Origin: Ancylobacter sp. WKF20
GTDB lineage: Bacteria; Pseudomonadota; Alphaproteobacteria; Rhizobiales; Xanthobacteraceae
Assembly (NCBI RefSeq): GCF_029760895.1
Contig: NZ_CP121679.1
Span: 1,302,001-1,366,000 of the forward strand
DNA: 64,000 bases
Reading direction: 5' to 3'
Part shown: piece after piece, positions 1 through 7,534 of the stretch
Layout of the letters: each line of letters starts with the position of its first letter
Numbering within the stretch: the stretch's first letter is position 1
Notes under the pieces: model-generated
What the model was told of the DNA's origin: nothing
Database searches by the model: none
Seen by the model: the letters and a program-made list of their open reading frames with translations, nothing else
Made by a program: the position numbers and the translations under genes

Positions 1-1
1 G

Positions 2-214
2 TCGCCCACCGCGCTGCGCATGACGGTGATCTCCAACGATCTCGACCGCCCGAACGACACGCCCATCCCCATGCATTACGACCAGGCGATCGGCGTGCGC
101 AAGGCGGACACGGCGCTGCGCGACGAGCTCAACGCCGCGCTGGATACCGCGCGCCCGCAGATCGAGGCGATCCTCATTGAGGAAGGCATTCCGCTCCTCA
201 AGCCCAATAGCTGA
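2..214 (+). CDS. mxaJ: MxaJ C-terminal fragment (methanol oxidation periplasmic binding-protein-like factor)
   Basis: The reading frame is open from the window edge and ends at a TGA, so only about the last 70 residues are present. The fragment carries the sequence VISNDLDRPNDTPIPMHYDQ and an Ala/Leu-rich C-terminal helix. This resembles the tail of the solute-binding-protein-like MxaJ/MoxJ family, which acts in the periplasm with PQQ methanol dehydrogenase. The call leans heavily on position, because mxaJ normally sits between mxaF and mxaG and mxaG follows here. The large-subunit gene mxaF would lie upstream, outside the window. Confidence 0.8.
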   Translation, partial: SPTALRMTVISNDLDRPNDTPIPMHYDQAIGVRKADTALRDELNAALDTARPQIEAILIEEGIPLLKPNS

Positions 215-288
215 GCCACTTCCGGCCGTCCCGGCGCGCCCCGCCCGGCGCCCGGGACGCCCCCGACACTCACCCGTGAAAGGGTCCG

Positions 289-867
289 ATGCGAACGACA
301 TCTCTCCTGAAGACGGCAGCGGCGCTTGTTACCGTCGGCACCCTGGCCTGGGGTGCCCATGCCGCCATCATGCTGACCAACACGGTCACCGGCGCTCCCC
401 TCGAGCTTTCCGAAGCCCCCGAGGAGGGCCGCGACACCGAGGCGGTCAAGACGTTCCTCGCAACCGGCACCAACATCTACAATGAGAAGGCGGTCTGCCT
501 GCCCAAGGCGCATGAGCTTTTCCTGTCCATGTGCTCGGGCTGTCACGGCCATTACGCCGAGGGCAAGATCGGACCGGGGCTGAACGACAGCTACTGGACC
601 TACCCGAAGAACGAGACCGACCAGGGCCTGTTCGAGACCATCTTCGGCGGCGCGCAGGGCCAGATGGGCCCGATGTATGGCGCGCTGAACATGAACGAGA
701 TGCTGCTCGTCATGTCCTGGGTCCGGCATGTCTACAAGGGCGACCCGCAGAGCGCGACCTGGCTGACCGCCGAGCAGCGCAGCACCTTCAAGCCCTTCAA
801 CGAGAACGCCGCGCATGTCGAACCAGCCGACGAGCTGCTTCCCCAGTGCGGCGGACCGGCGGGATAA
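289..867 (+). CDS. mxaG: MxaG, cytochrome cL (electron acceptor of methanol dehydrogenase)
   Basis: A periplasmic c-type cytochrome that takes electrons from PQQ methanol dehydrogenase and passes them on to another cytochrome c. The protein has 192 residues with a signal peptide ending near residue 25 (WGAHA). It has one haem-binding CSGCH motif (Cys82, Cys85, His86) followed by [17 protein letters not shown], a stretch typical of the cytochrome cL family. Met residues around [19 protein letters not shown] could supply the axial ligand. It lies between mxaJ and mxaI, the usual mxaFJGI order. The start follows an AAAGGG ribosome site. Confidence 0.95.
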   Translation: MRTTSLLKTAAALVTVGTLAWGAHAAIMLTNTVTGAPLELSEAPEEGRDTEAVKTFLATGTNIYNEKAVCLPKAHELFLSMCSGCHGHYAEGKIGPGLNDSYWTYPKNETDQGLFETIFGGAQGQMGPMYGALNMNEMLLVMSWVRHVYKGDPQSATWLTAEQRSTFKPFNENAAHVEPADELLPQCGGPAG

Positions 868-877
868 CGCCGGCATT

Positions 878-910
878 CAACGGTGGAAACGAGCCGCCAA
901 CGGTGGAAAC
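878..910 (+). repeat. 13-bp direct repeat pair before mxaI
   Basis: CAACGGTGGAAAC occurs at 878-890 and again at 898-910, start to start 20 bp apart, in the mxaG-mxaI gap just ahead of the mxaI ribosome site (AGGAG at 914-918). It may be a slippage duplication or an RNA-level site; no function is known. Confidence 0.6.
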
Positions 911-925
911 CCTAGGAGACGGAAC

Positions 926-1243
926 ATGAGCCTCATCGACCGCAGCGTGAAATTCTCCATCCTCGCCGCCGCTGCCGGCGCCTTCGGCCTCGCCATGGTG
1001 GTGGGCGCCAGCGCCTATGACGGCACCAACTGCAAGGCGCCGGGCAATTGCTGGGAGCCCAAGCCCGGCTATCCCGCGCAGGTGCAGGGGTCGAAATACG
1101 ATCCCAAGCACGACCCCAAGGAGCTGAACAAGCAGCAGCAGTCCATCCAGGCGATGGAGCAGCGCAATGCCCAGCGCGTGAAGTATTTCGAGCAGACCGG
1201 CAAGTTCGTCTACGACGTGAGCAAGATCCCCACGGCGAACTGA
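926..1243 (+). CDS. mxaI: MxaI, methanol dehydrogenase small (beta) subunit
   Basis: The small subunit of the calcium-dependent alpha2-beta2 PQQ methanol dehydrogenase; XoxF-type lanthanide enzymes lack it. The 105-residue precursor has a signal peptide that probably ends after GASA. The mature chain has two close cysteines (NCKAPGNC) and a Lys-rich charged helix (KHDPKELNKQQQSIQAMEQR), both hallmarks of the family. The ATG was chosen because AGGAG at 914-918 precedes it and it begins the signal peptide. A longer in-frame reading from 815 would overlap mxaG. Its presence indicates a classical MxaFI enzyme. Confidence 0.96.
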   Translation: MSLIDRSVKFSILAAAAGAFGLAMVVGASAYDGTNCKAPGNCWEPKPGYPAQVQGSKYDPKHDPKELNKQQQSIQAMEQRNAQRVKYFEQTGKFVYDVSKIPTAN

Positions 1244-1278
1244 GCCTTTCTGCCCTTCGCTTTCTCGAACCCACCCGT

Positions 1279-1304
1279 GGGCAGACAGATTTCTCCGTCT
1301 GCCC
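1279..1304 (+). terminator. Hairpin in the mxaI-mxaR spacer (partial terminator or mRNA-stabilising stem)
   Basis: GGGCAGAC at 1279-1286 and GTCTGCCC at 1297-1304 form a perfect 8-bp stem with a 10-nt loop, 36 nt after the mxaI stop. No U-run follows, so full termination is doubtful. The 224-nt mxaI-mxaR gap is the largest in the cluster and holds no gene. A stem here could protect the abundant mxaFJGI message or reduce read-through into the maturation genes (inference). Confidence 0.5.
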
Positions 1305-1467
1305 CGCGATCCTCCGGGCATACCGTCCGGCTTGTGGGTCACTGGCGCGGCCAACGTCGCTCGGGTTCGCCCGGCGCGTGGGCCGCGCCTCTTTTCCGGG
1401 ACGGCCCGGCGGCGCCAGCGCGCGCCAAAGCGGGCCACGGGCTCCGGACCTCTGGAAAGGCCGTGCG

Positions 1468-2499
1468 ATGCGTATCGTTCGCGACACCGACTCCGTGCTG
1501 GCGGACTGGCGCGGCCATGCCCTGCGCTTCGAGCGCGAGGTCGGCAAGGTGGTGCTGGGGCAGGCGCGCGTCATCCGCCTCATCACCATCGCCACCTTCG
1601 CCCGCGGCCATGTGCTGCTGGAAGGCGATGTCGGCGTCGGCAAGACCACGCTGCTGCGCGCCGTCGCCCGCGCCATTGGCGGCGCATTCGAGCGCATCGA
1701 GGGCACGATCGACCTGATGCCGGCCGATCTCATCTACCACGCCCATCTCGGCGAGGATGGCCGCCCGCGCATCGACCCAGGGCCCCTGCTGCGCCAGGGC
1801 GAGGATCTCTCCGTCTTCTTCTTCAACGAGATCAACCGCGCCCGCCCGCAGGTGCATTCGCTCATGCTCCGGCTGATGGCCGAGCGCTCGGTCTCCGCCT
1901 TCAACCGCGAGTACCGCTTTCCCCATGTGCAGGTCTTCGCCGACCGCAACAAGGTGGAGCGCGAGGAGACCTTCGAGCTACCCGCCGCCGCCCGCGACCG
2001 CTTCCTCATGGAAGTGCAGGTCGGCATGCCCGCCGAGGCCGAAGCCAGGCGCCAACTCATCTTCGATCCGCGCTTCCACAACGTCGACACGCTGCTGACC
2101 GAGGTGGAGACCGGCGTGCTCGACCCCGAGGCGCTGGAAACGGTGGCCCGCGCCATCCAGTCCGGCATCCGCTCCAGCCCGGCGCTGGAGGCCTATGTGC
2201 TCGCGCTGTGGGACGCGGTGCGCCGGCCGGAAACGCTCGGGCTGGAGATCGACGGCGTCGATATTCGCCGCCTCGTGCAGGGTGGGGCGAGCCCGCGCGG
2301 CATGAGCTACCTGTTGCGCGCCGCCCGCGTGCGCGCCTGGCTGGAAGGCCGCGACATGGTGGTGCCGGAGGATCTGCGCGCCGTGTTTCCCGAAGTCATG
2401 GCGCACCGCATCTTCATCGACCCGGTCTATGAGCTGCGCCGCGAGCGGGTGGTCGGCGATCTCATCGCCGGCGTGTTCGCGCGGGTGCCCGCACCGTGA
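1468..2499 (+). CDS. mxaR: MxaR, MoxR-family AAA+ ATPase
   Basis: A cytoplasmic MoxR-type AAA+ ATPase of 343 residues, needed to make active methanol dehydrogenase and thought to act as a chaperone with von Willebrand A (vWA) partners in cofactor or calcium insertion. Walker A is GDVGVGKT (residues 53-60), Walker B is FFFNEI (117-122), and the C-terminal lid domain contains the ASPRGMSYLLRAARVRAWLEGR segment. The frame is open further upstream, but the ATG at 1468 gives the normal MoxR N-terminus and avoids overlap with mxaI. Its TGA overlaps the GTG start of mxaS (GTGA), implying coupling. Confidence 0.93.
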   Translation: MRIVRDTDSVLADWRGHALRFEREVGKVVLGQARVIRLITIATFARGHVLLEGDVGVGKTTLLRAVARAIGGAFERIEGTIDLMPADLIYHAHLGEDGRPRIDPGPLLRQGEDLSVFFFNEINRARPQVHSLMLRLMAERSVSAFNREYRFPHVQVFADRNKVEREETFELPAAARDRFLMEVQVGMPAEAEARRQLIFDPRFHNVDTLLTEVETGVLDPEALETVARAIQSGIRSSPALEAYVLALWDAVRRPETLGLEIDGVDIRRLVQGGASPRGMSYLLRAARVRAWLEGRDMVVPEDLRAVFPEVMAHRIFIDPVYELRRERVVGDLIAGVFARVPAP

Positions 2500-3356
2500 C
2501 GGGCGGCGACGACAGCCTCACGCCCCAGCCCATCGCCTATCGCCTGCGCTGGCGGCCCGAAGGCGTGCTGCCGGGCGCGCATCCCGGTCGCGGGGAGGGG
2601 GCGGAGGGCGAGTTCCGCCGCCATGTCGACCTGCTGCGCCAGCCGGACCCGCGCCGCATCGATTTGCGCGTCTCGCTGCGCGACCCGCATGGCCATCTGC
2701 ATGTGCGCCAGTTCTCACCGCGCCGCGCCGTTCCGGTGGCGGCGCTGGTGGACCTGTCCGGTTCCATGCGCTTCGGCGCGGCGGTGGCGGGGCGCGTCGC
2801 CGAATTCGCCAGCCTGATCGCGCTCTCCGTCGTGCGCAGCGGCGACAGTTTCGGCCTGTTCGGCGCCGACAGCCACCTGCGCGAGGACGTGATGCTGCCC
2901 TTCGCCCGAAGGCGCGGGCTGGAGAGCGAGGTCGCCGCCCTGCTCACGGGTGCCCATCCGCAGGGCGCCGGCTGCGACGGTCTGCTGGATGCCGCCGCGC
3001 TGCTGCCCGGCCGGCGGGCGCTGGTGTTTCTCATCTCCGACTTTCTCATGCCCGCGCCCGCGCTCGACACGCTGCTCGACGCGCTGTGGCGGCACGACGT
3101 GGTGCCGGTGGTGGTGAGCGAGGCGACGCTGGAGGACGAGCTGCCGCGCTGGGGCTTCATCGAGACGGCGGATCTCGAGACCGGGGCGGCGCGCCTCGTC
3201 TTCATGCGCCCGCGCCTGCGCCAGCGCTGGATCGCCGCCGAGCAGGCGCGCCGCGCCGCGCTGGAGGCGACCTTCGCCCGGCGGGGCCTGCGCCCCTTCG
3301 CGCTGCGCGACCGGCTCGATGTCGAGGCGCTGACCCGCCGGCTGATGGAGGGCTAG
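2496..3356 (+). CDS. mxaS: MxaS, DUF58/vWA-like protein
   Basis: A 286-residue cytoplasmic protein with a DUF58 core (SPRRAVPVAALVDLSGSMRFG). The metal-site-like motif DLSGS (residues 86-90) fits a vWA-type fold. DUF58 proteins usually pair with MoxR ATPases, and here the gene overlaps mxaR by 4 nt using a GTG start. The stop TAG abuts the ATG of mxaA. In methylotrophs the product is required for methanol dehydrogenase assembly; its exact biochemical role is unknown. Confidence 0.88.
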   Translation: MTGGDDSLTPQPIAYRLRWRPEGVLPGAHPGRGEGAEGEFRRHVDLLRQPDPRRIDLRVSLRDPHGHLHVRQFSPRRAVPVAALVDLSGSMRFGAAVAGRVAEFASLIALSVVRSGDSFGLFGADSHLREDVMLPFARRRGLESEVAALLTGAHPQGAGCDGLLDAAALLPGRRALVFLISDFLMPAPALDTLLDALWRHDVVPVVVSEATLEDELPRWGFIETADLETGAARLVFMRPRLRQRWIAAEQARRAALEATFARRGLRPFALRDRLDVEALTRRLMEG

Positions 3357-4352
3357 ATGCGGACCTCGCGCGCGCTCCTCCCGCTGCTGCTGCTGATGGC
3401 GCTCGCCGGCCCGGCGATGGCGCAGCTGCGCTCGGTCGAGCTCTACGCGCCGCGCCCCTTCGGCTATCTCATCGGCGACACGATTCGCCATACGGTGGAG
3501 ATCGCGCTCGACGCCCCCTTCACGCTGGAGCCGGCCTCGCTGCCCCAGCCGCGCCCGGTCGATTACTGGCTCGACCTACGCGCGGTCGATCTGCGCGACG
3601 AGGGGGTGAGCGACGGCGTGCAGCGCTACCGGCTGGAGCTCACCTATCAGAGCTTCTACGCCGCGCTGGAGCCGAAGCGGCTGGAGATCCCCGGCTTCAC
3701 CCTCTATGCCCGCGACGGCGAAGGCCGCGTGCCGGTCGCCGTCCCCCCCTGGTCCTTCCTGATGTCACCGCTGCGCGAGATCGTCTCGACCGAGCAGGGA
3801 GCGGTGATGACACTGCGCCCGGACATCGCCCCGCGCCCGATCCCGACGAACGGGACCACCCGGGGTCTCCTCGCGGGCGGGCTCGCCGCGCTCGCCGGCC
3901 TGCTGCTCATCGCCTGGCAGATGGGGTGGGGGCCCCTCGGCCAGCGACGCGGCCGGCCCTTCGCGCGTGCTGCTCGTCAGGTCCGCGCTGCGATGGACCC
4001 GCGGCGAGACAGATCGCACTCACTGGCCACGCGCAGGGCGGTTTCATCGGACACACTGGCCTCATCGTCCACCTCACTGCACTCATCATCCGGCTATGAA
4101 GCGGCGCTTCAGGCGCTGCATCGGGCTTTCGATGCAACGGCCGGGCAGGGGGTATTCGCGGAGGATCTGCCGGGGTTCTTCGCCGGTCACAGCGCCTTTC
4201 GGGCGGCGGAGGCCGAAATCCGCCGGCTGTTCGAGGCCTCGCGCCGTGCCTTCTTTGGCGGCGATGTGCTTGACGCGCAACGGTTTTTTCCGCCGTCGGA
4301 GCTCGCCGCCCTCGCCGGCCGGCTGCGCGCCATCGAGCGGGGTTCGGCATGA
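3357..4352 (+). CDS. mxaA: MxaA, membrane-anchored methanol dehydrogenase maturation protein
   Basis: A 331-residue protein with a signal peptide (ends GPAMAQ), a periplasmic beta-rich domain, one transmembrane segment near residues 164-183 (TRGLLAGGLAALAGLLLIAW) and a C-terminal cytoplasmic helical domain (YEAALQALHRAFDATAGQGV onward). MxaA is implicated in calcium insertion into methanol dehydrogenase. The linker between membrane segment and C-terminal domain (about residues 219-247) is Ser-rich. It is encoded by a short repetitive tract that also occurs in the ispDF-cinA gap, suggesting an in-frame repeat insertion. The stop overlaps the start of mxaC (ATGA). Confidence 0.88.
   Translation: MRTSRALLPLLLLMALAGPAMAQLRSVELYAPRPFGYLIGDTIRHTVEIALDAPFTLEPASLPQPRPVDYWLDLRAVDLRDEGVSDGVQRYRLELTYQSFYAALEPKRLEIPGFTLYARDGEGRVPVAVPPWSFLMSPLREIVSTEQGAVMTLRPDIAPRPIPTNGTTRGLLAGGLAALAGLLLIAWQMGWGPLGQRRGRPFARAARQVRAAMDPRRDRSHSLATRRAVSSDTLASSSTSLHSSSGYEAALQALHRAFDATAGQGVFAEDLPGFFAGHSAFRAAEAEIRRLFEASRRAFFGGDVLDAQRFFPPSELAALAGRLRAIERGSA
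4016..4090 (+). repeat. Short irregular repeat tract inside mxaA, shared with the ispDF-cinA gap
   Basis: Variants of CTCACTG(C/G) recur within this tract. CACCTCACTGCAC (4070-4082) and CTCACTGCACTCATC (4073-4087) recur exactly, as reverse complements, at 31562-31574 and 31620-31634. ATCGTCCACC (4064-4073) recurs as the complement of 31592-31601. In mxaA the tract stays in frame and encodes a Ser/Thr-rich linker. Confidence 0.6.
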
Positions 4353-5443
4353 GCGCGTGGTATCATATTGCCGATCCGATCACCCGGAGCTGGGGCGTCG
4401 ATTACCCCTGGGTGCTGGCCCTCGCGCTGCTGGCGCTGCTGCCCTTCCTCGCTAACGTATTCAACCGGCAGGGAATTCCGACAACTGGCCTGATCCCGCC
4501 GGATCCCATCTCGCGCGCCCTCGGCATCGCGCTGAAGCTCGCCGGGGCGCTGGCCATCCTCGCGCTGGTGGTAGGGCTCGCCGGCCTGCATCGGCGCGAG
4601 CAGACGGTAATCAGGGAGGGCACGGGCGCCCATCTCGTGCTGCTGCTCGACCGCTCCTCCAGCATGGACAACAATTTCGCCGACCGCGCACCGAGCGGCG
4701 ACGAACAGTCAAAATCGAGTGCTGCCAAGCACTTGCTGGGCGAGTTCGTCAAGGGTCGGCCGCATGACCGCATCGGCGTCGCCGCCTTCTCGACCTCCCC
4801 CATGCCGGTTCTGCCACTCACCGACCATCACCAGGTCGTCCAGGCCGCCATCGACGCCATCGACCGTCCGGGCCTTGCCTTCACTAATGTCGGGCGCGGG
4901 CTGGCGCTCGCCTTGTCCGCCTTCGCCGACGACACCGCCGAAGCCTCCCGCGCCATCTTGCTGGTCTCCGACGGCGCCGCTTTGATCGACCGCCGGGTGC
5001 AAGACGCCCTGCGCGACGCGGTTGCGCGCACGCCGGTACATTTATACTGGCTGTTCCTGCGCTCACGCGGCGCCAAGAGCATTTTCGAGGTGCCGCCGCC
5101 CGGCGAGGACACGCCGCAGGCCAACCCGGAACGGCATCTTCACCTGTTTCTTCAAAGCCTTGGCGTTCCCTATCGAGCATTCGAGGCGACAAGCCCGCAG
5201 GCGGTGGGGCAGGCCATCGCCGAGATCAACCGGCAGGAGACGCGCCCGCTCACCTATGTCGAGCGCATCCCCCGGCGCGATCTCGCGCGCGCCGCCTTCA
5301 GCGTGGCGGCGGCCAGCATCTTCCTGATTTTGCTGGCGAAATGCGCCGAACGCCCGCTCCGCCGCCATCATCGCCCCGCTACGGCGCCCGCAAACCGGAC
5401 AGCGGTAATAAATAACCTCCGTGACGACAGGAGAGCCGCATGA
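4349..5443 (+). CDS. mxaC: MxaC, vWA-domain membrane protein
   Basis: A 364-residue inner-membrane protein with two N-terminal transmembrane segments (about 21-37 and 58-80), a vWA domain and a C-terminal segment (about 312-330). The metal-ion-dependent adhesion site is DRSSS (Asp101, Ser103, Ser105) after the strand HLVLLL. It is one of the mxaACKL genes needed for calcium incorporation into methanol dehydrogenase, presumably working with the MxaR ATPase. It overlaps mxaA and mxaK by ATGA junctions. Confidence 0.88.
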   Translation: MSAWYHIADPITRSWGVDYPWVLALALLALLPFLANVFNRQGIPTTGLIPPDPISRALGIALKLAGALAILALVVGLAGLHRREQTVIREGTGAHLVLLLDRSSSMDNNFADRAPSGDEQSKSSAAKHLLGEFVKGRPHDRIGVAAFSTSPMPVLPLTDHHQVVQAAIDAIDRPGLAFTNVGRGLALALSAFADDTAEASRAILLVSDGAALIDRRVQDALRDAVARTPVHLYWLFLRSRGAKSIFEVPPPGEDTPQANPERHLHLFLQSLGVPYRAFEATSPQAVGQAIAEINRQETRPLTYVERIPRRDLARAAFSVAAASIFLILLAKCAERPLRRHHRPATAPANRTAVINNLRDDRRAA

Positions 5444-6000
5444 GGGCAGGGCGCCTCACCCTCGCCGCCGGCACGCTGCTCCTCGCCCTCGGGCTGGCGA
5501 CGATGACCTATTACGCCGCACGGCTGCACCTGGAGCGGCGCGACAACGGCTTCATCGCCGCCCTCATGGCCGGGCAGGACATCGCCACCAGCGCGCAGGA
5601 TCCCGCCCCGCTGATCTTCGCCCGGCTCGCCTTTCTCACCCGGCGCGACCGGCTTGAGGAGGCGCAACCGCTCGCCAACCAGTTGATCCATAACGAGGAT
5701 CGCCGCCTCGCCGCCGCCGCGCTGTACACCATCGGCAATGCAAGGCTGCGCCTCGCCATCGAGCATCTCGGCGTCAATCGCATCGACCCGGCGACGCCGC
5801 TGGTCCGCCTCGCCAAGCAGAATTACCGCGACGCACTGGTGATCCAGCCGGATTTCTGGGACGCCAAGTTCAATCTCGACATCGCCATGCGGCTGGTGCG
5901 CGATTTTCCCCAGCTTGACATGGACGGCGAGGAGATCCCGCCCGAGGCGGCCAAAAAGCTCTGGACCGACCTGCCGGGCATCCCGAAGGGGCTGCCATGA
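5440..6000 (+). CDS. mxaK: MxaK, membrane-anchored MDH maturation protein
   Basis: A 186-residue protein with one N-terminal membrane anchor (about residues 4-24) and a helical domain. It contains repeat-like stretches such as YTIGNARLRLAIEHLG and QNYRDALVIQPDFWDAKFNL, which look like tetratricopeptide-type helices. Position between mxaC and mxaL and the length match MxaK, required for active calcium-containing methanol dehydrogenase. Both ends overlap neighbours by ATGA junctions. Recognition rests mainly on gene order, because the family has little sequence signature. Confidence 0.82.
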   Translation: MRAGRLTLAAGTLLLALGLATMTYYAARLHLERRDNGFIAALMAGQDIATSAQDPAPLIFARLAFLTRRDRLEEAQPLANQLIHNEDRRLAAAALYTIGNARLRLAIEHLGVNRIDPATPLVRLAKQNYRDALVIQPDFWDAKFNLDIAMRLVRDFPQLDMDGEEIPPEAAKKLWTDLPGIPKGLP

Positions 6001-6959
6001 GACAGGTGCTAAAATACCTGTATGGCGACGCGCGCCGTCTCACCCTCGCAGCCGCGCTGCTGGCGAGCCTCGCCGCCCTCGTCGCGCCGACGGTGATCCG
6101 CCAGCGCGAAGCCCGCGACGTGTTGCTGGTCATCGACGTCACCGGCAGCATGAACGTCAGGGATGTCAATGGTTTGGCGCGACTTGCCGCCGCGCGGCAG
6201 GCGGGGCAGGGGCTGCTCGCCGCCTTGCCCTGCCAGTCGCGCCTCGGCCTCGGCATCTTCACCGAGCGGCGCAGCTTCCTGCTCTTCGAACCCGCCGAGG
6301 TCTGCGAGAACTTCGCCGCCATCGACGGCGCCATTGCCGCGCTCGACTGGCGCATGGCGTGGGAAGGCGACAGCTATGTCGCACGCGGCGTCCACTCCGC
6401 CCTCACCCTCGCCGCCTCGGTCAACGCCGACCTCGTCTTCCTCACCGACGGACAAGAAGCCCCGCCATTGGCGGGAGGTGCTATGCCACCGTTCGACGGC
6501 GCCGGCGACACGCGGGGCGTTCTCGTCGGGGTCGGCGGCCCCCAGCCGGTGCCGATCCCCAAATACAATGAGGACGGACGCGAGATCGGTTTCTTTGACG
6601 AAGCCGACGTGCCCCAGGAAAACCGCATGGGCCCGCCGCCGGAGGATGCCCCGAGCCGCGCCGGCTATAACCCGCGCAACGCTCCTTGGGGAGCCGAGGC
6701 GGCGGGTGGAACCGAGCATCTGAGCTCGATGAAAGCCGAGCATCTGCAAGCGCTTGCTGCGCAAACCTCGCTCGCCTTCCTTCCCCTTGAGAGCCCGGCT
6801 CAGATGGCCGGCGCGGTTCTGGCGAGCACCCGGCCTCGACCTGTCGCGGTGCCCGTCGCCACCGCGCCGATACCGGCCGCGCTCGCCCTCGCTTTGCTCG
6901 CCGCCCTCTTCGTCGCCGCCGCGCTCAAGAGCCGGCGCCCCGATCGCTTACCTGCCTGA
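5997..6959 (+). CDS. mxaL: MxaL, vWA-domain membrane protein
   Basis: A 320-residue protein with an N-terminal membrane segment (about 15-33), a vWA domain and a C-terminal membrane segment near residues 292-312. The metal site is DVTGS (Asp47 to Ser51), with Thr at the position where MxaC has Ser. It is the second vWA partner of the MoxR-type ATPase in this operon. mxaL mutants of methylotrophs make methanol dehydrogenase that lacks calcium. The start overlaps the mxaK stop. Confidence 0.85.
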   Translation: MRQVLKYLYGDARRLTLAAALLASLAALVAPTVIRQREARDVLLVIDVTGSMNVRDVNGLARLAAARQAGQGLLAALPCQSRLGLGIFTERRSFLLFEPAEVCENFAAIDGAIAALDWRMAWEGDSYVARGVHSALTLAASVNADLVFLTDGQEAPPLAGGAMPPFDGAGDTRGVLVGVGGPQPVPIPKYNEDGREIGFFDEADVPQENRMGPPPEDAPSRAGYNPRNAPWGAEAAGGTEHLSSMKAEHLQALAAQTSLAFLPLESPAQMAGAVLASTRPRPVAVPVATAPIPAALALALLAALFVAAALKSRRPDRLPA

Positions 6960-6973
6960 AGAAGGACATGCTG

Positions 6974-7534
6974 ATGAACCAACGCCCCGGCTTTCCCCGT
7001 CTCGGCCTCCCGCGTCTCGCCCTCCCGCTTCTTGCCGCTGCCGCCGTCCTGCTGGCCGGCCTGATGCCGCTCGCGGCGCATGGTCCGACACCGCAGAAGG
7101 CCGACGAGACCATCCTGATCGCGGCGCCACCCGCGACCGTGTGGAAGGTGCTGGTGGATCTCGCAGGGATCTCCGGCTGGCATCCCCTGGTGAAGAAGGC
7201 GACCGCCACGAGCGACGGGACCGGGCGCGTGCTCACGCTGGAAAAAGGTGAGATAACCGAGGGGCTTGACGAAGCGGACGCGGCCGCGATGCGCCTCGCT
7301 TACCGCCTCTCCACGGAGAATGTCGAGGCGCTGCCGGTAAGCTTCTACACCTCGACCATCGAGGTGAAGCCGGCCGCGGGCGGCAGCGAGGTGGCCTGGA
7401 GCGCGCGCTTCTACCGCGCCGACACGACCAATGAGCCGCCGGAGAACCTGAACGATGAGGCCGCCGTCGCCGCAATGAACGACTACATCACGCAGGGCCT
7501 CAAAGGGCTGAAGGCCAAGGTCGAGGGGAAATGA
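6974..7534 (+). CDS. mxaD: MxaD, periplasmic SRPBCC-family protein
   Basis: A 186-residue exported protein with a signal peptide (LALPLLAAAAVLLAGLMPLA) and a START/polyketide-cyclase-type (SRPBCC) fold: ADETILIAAPPATVWKVLVD near the start and an amphipathic C-terminal helix. MxaD is thought to help methanol dehydrogenase interact with cytochrome cL. The ATG at 6974 is preferred over the one at 6968 because GAAGGA (6961-6966) is then properly spaced; the longer form would add two residues. The TGA overlaps the next start. Confidence 0.85.
   Translation: MNQRPGFPRLGLPRLALPLLAAAAVLLAGLMPLAAHGPTPQKADETILIAAPPATVWKVLVDLAGISGWHPLVKKATATSDGTGRVLTLEKGEITEGLDEADAAAMRLAYRLSTENVEALPVSFYTSTIEVKPAAGGSEVAWSARFYRADTTNEPPENLNDEAAVAAMNDYITQGLKGLKAKVEGK

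Noticed and set aside
1048..1467. An N-terminal extension of MxaR
   Set aside because: The frame is open but would overlap mxaI and add a low-complexity segment not found in MoxR ATPases.
2429..4099. A 556-codon plus-strand frame across mxaS and mxaA
   Set aside because: It is an Arg/Ala/Pro-rich alternate frame; mxaS and mxaA in their own frames carry clear domains and coupled starts.
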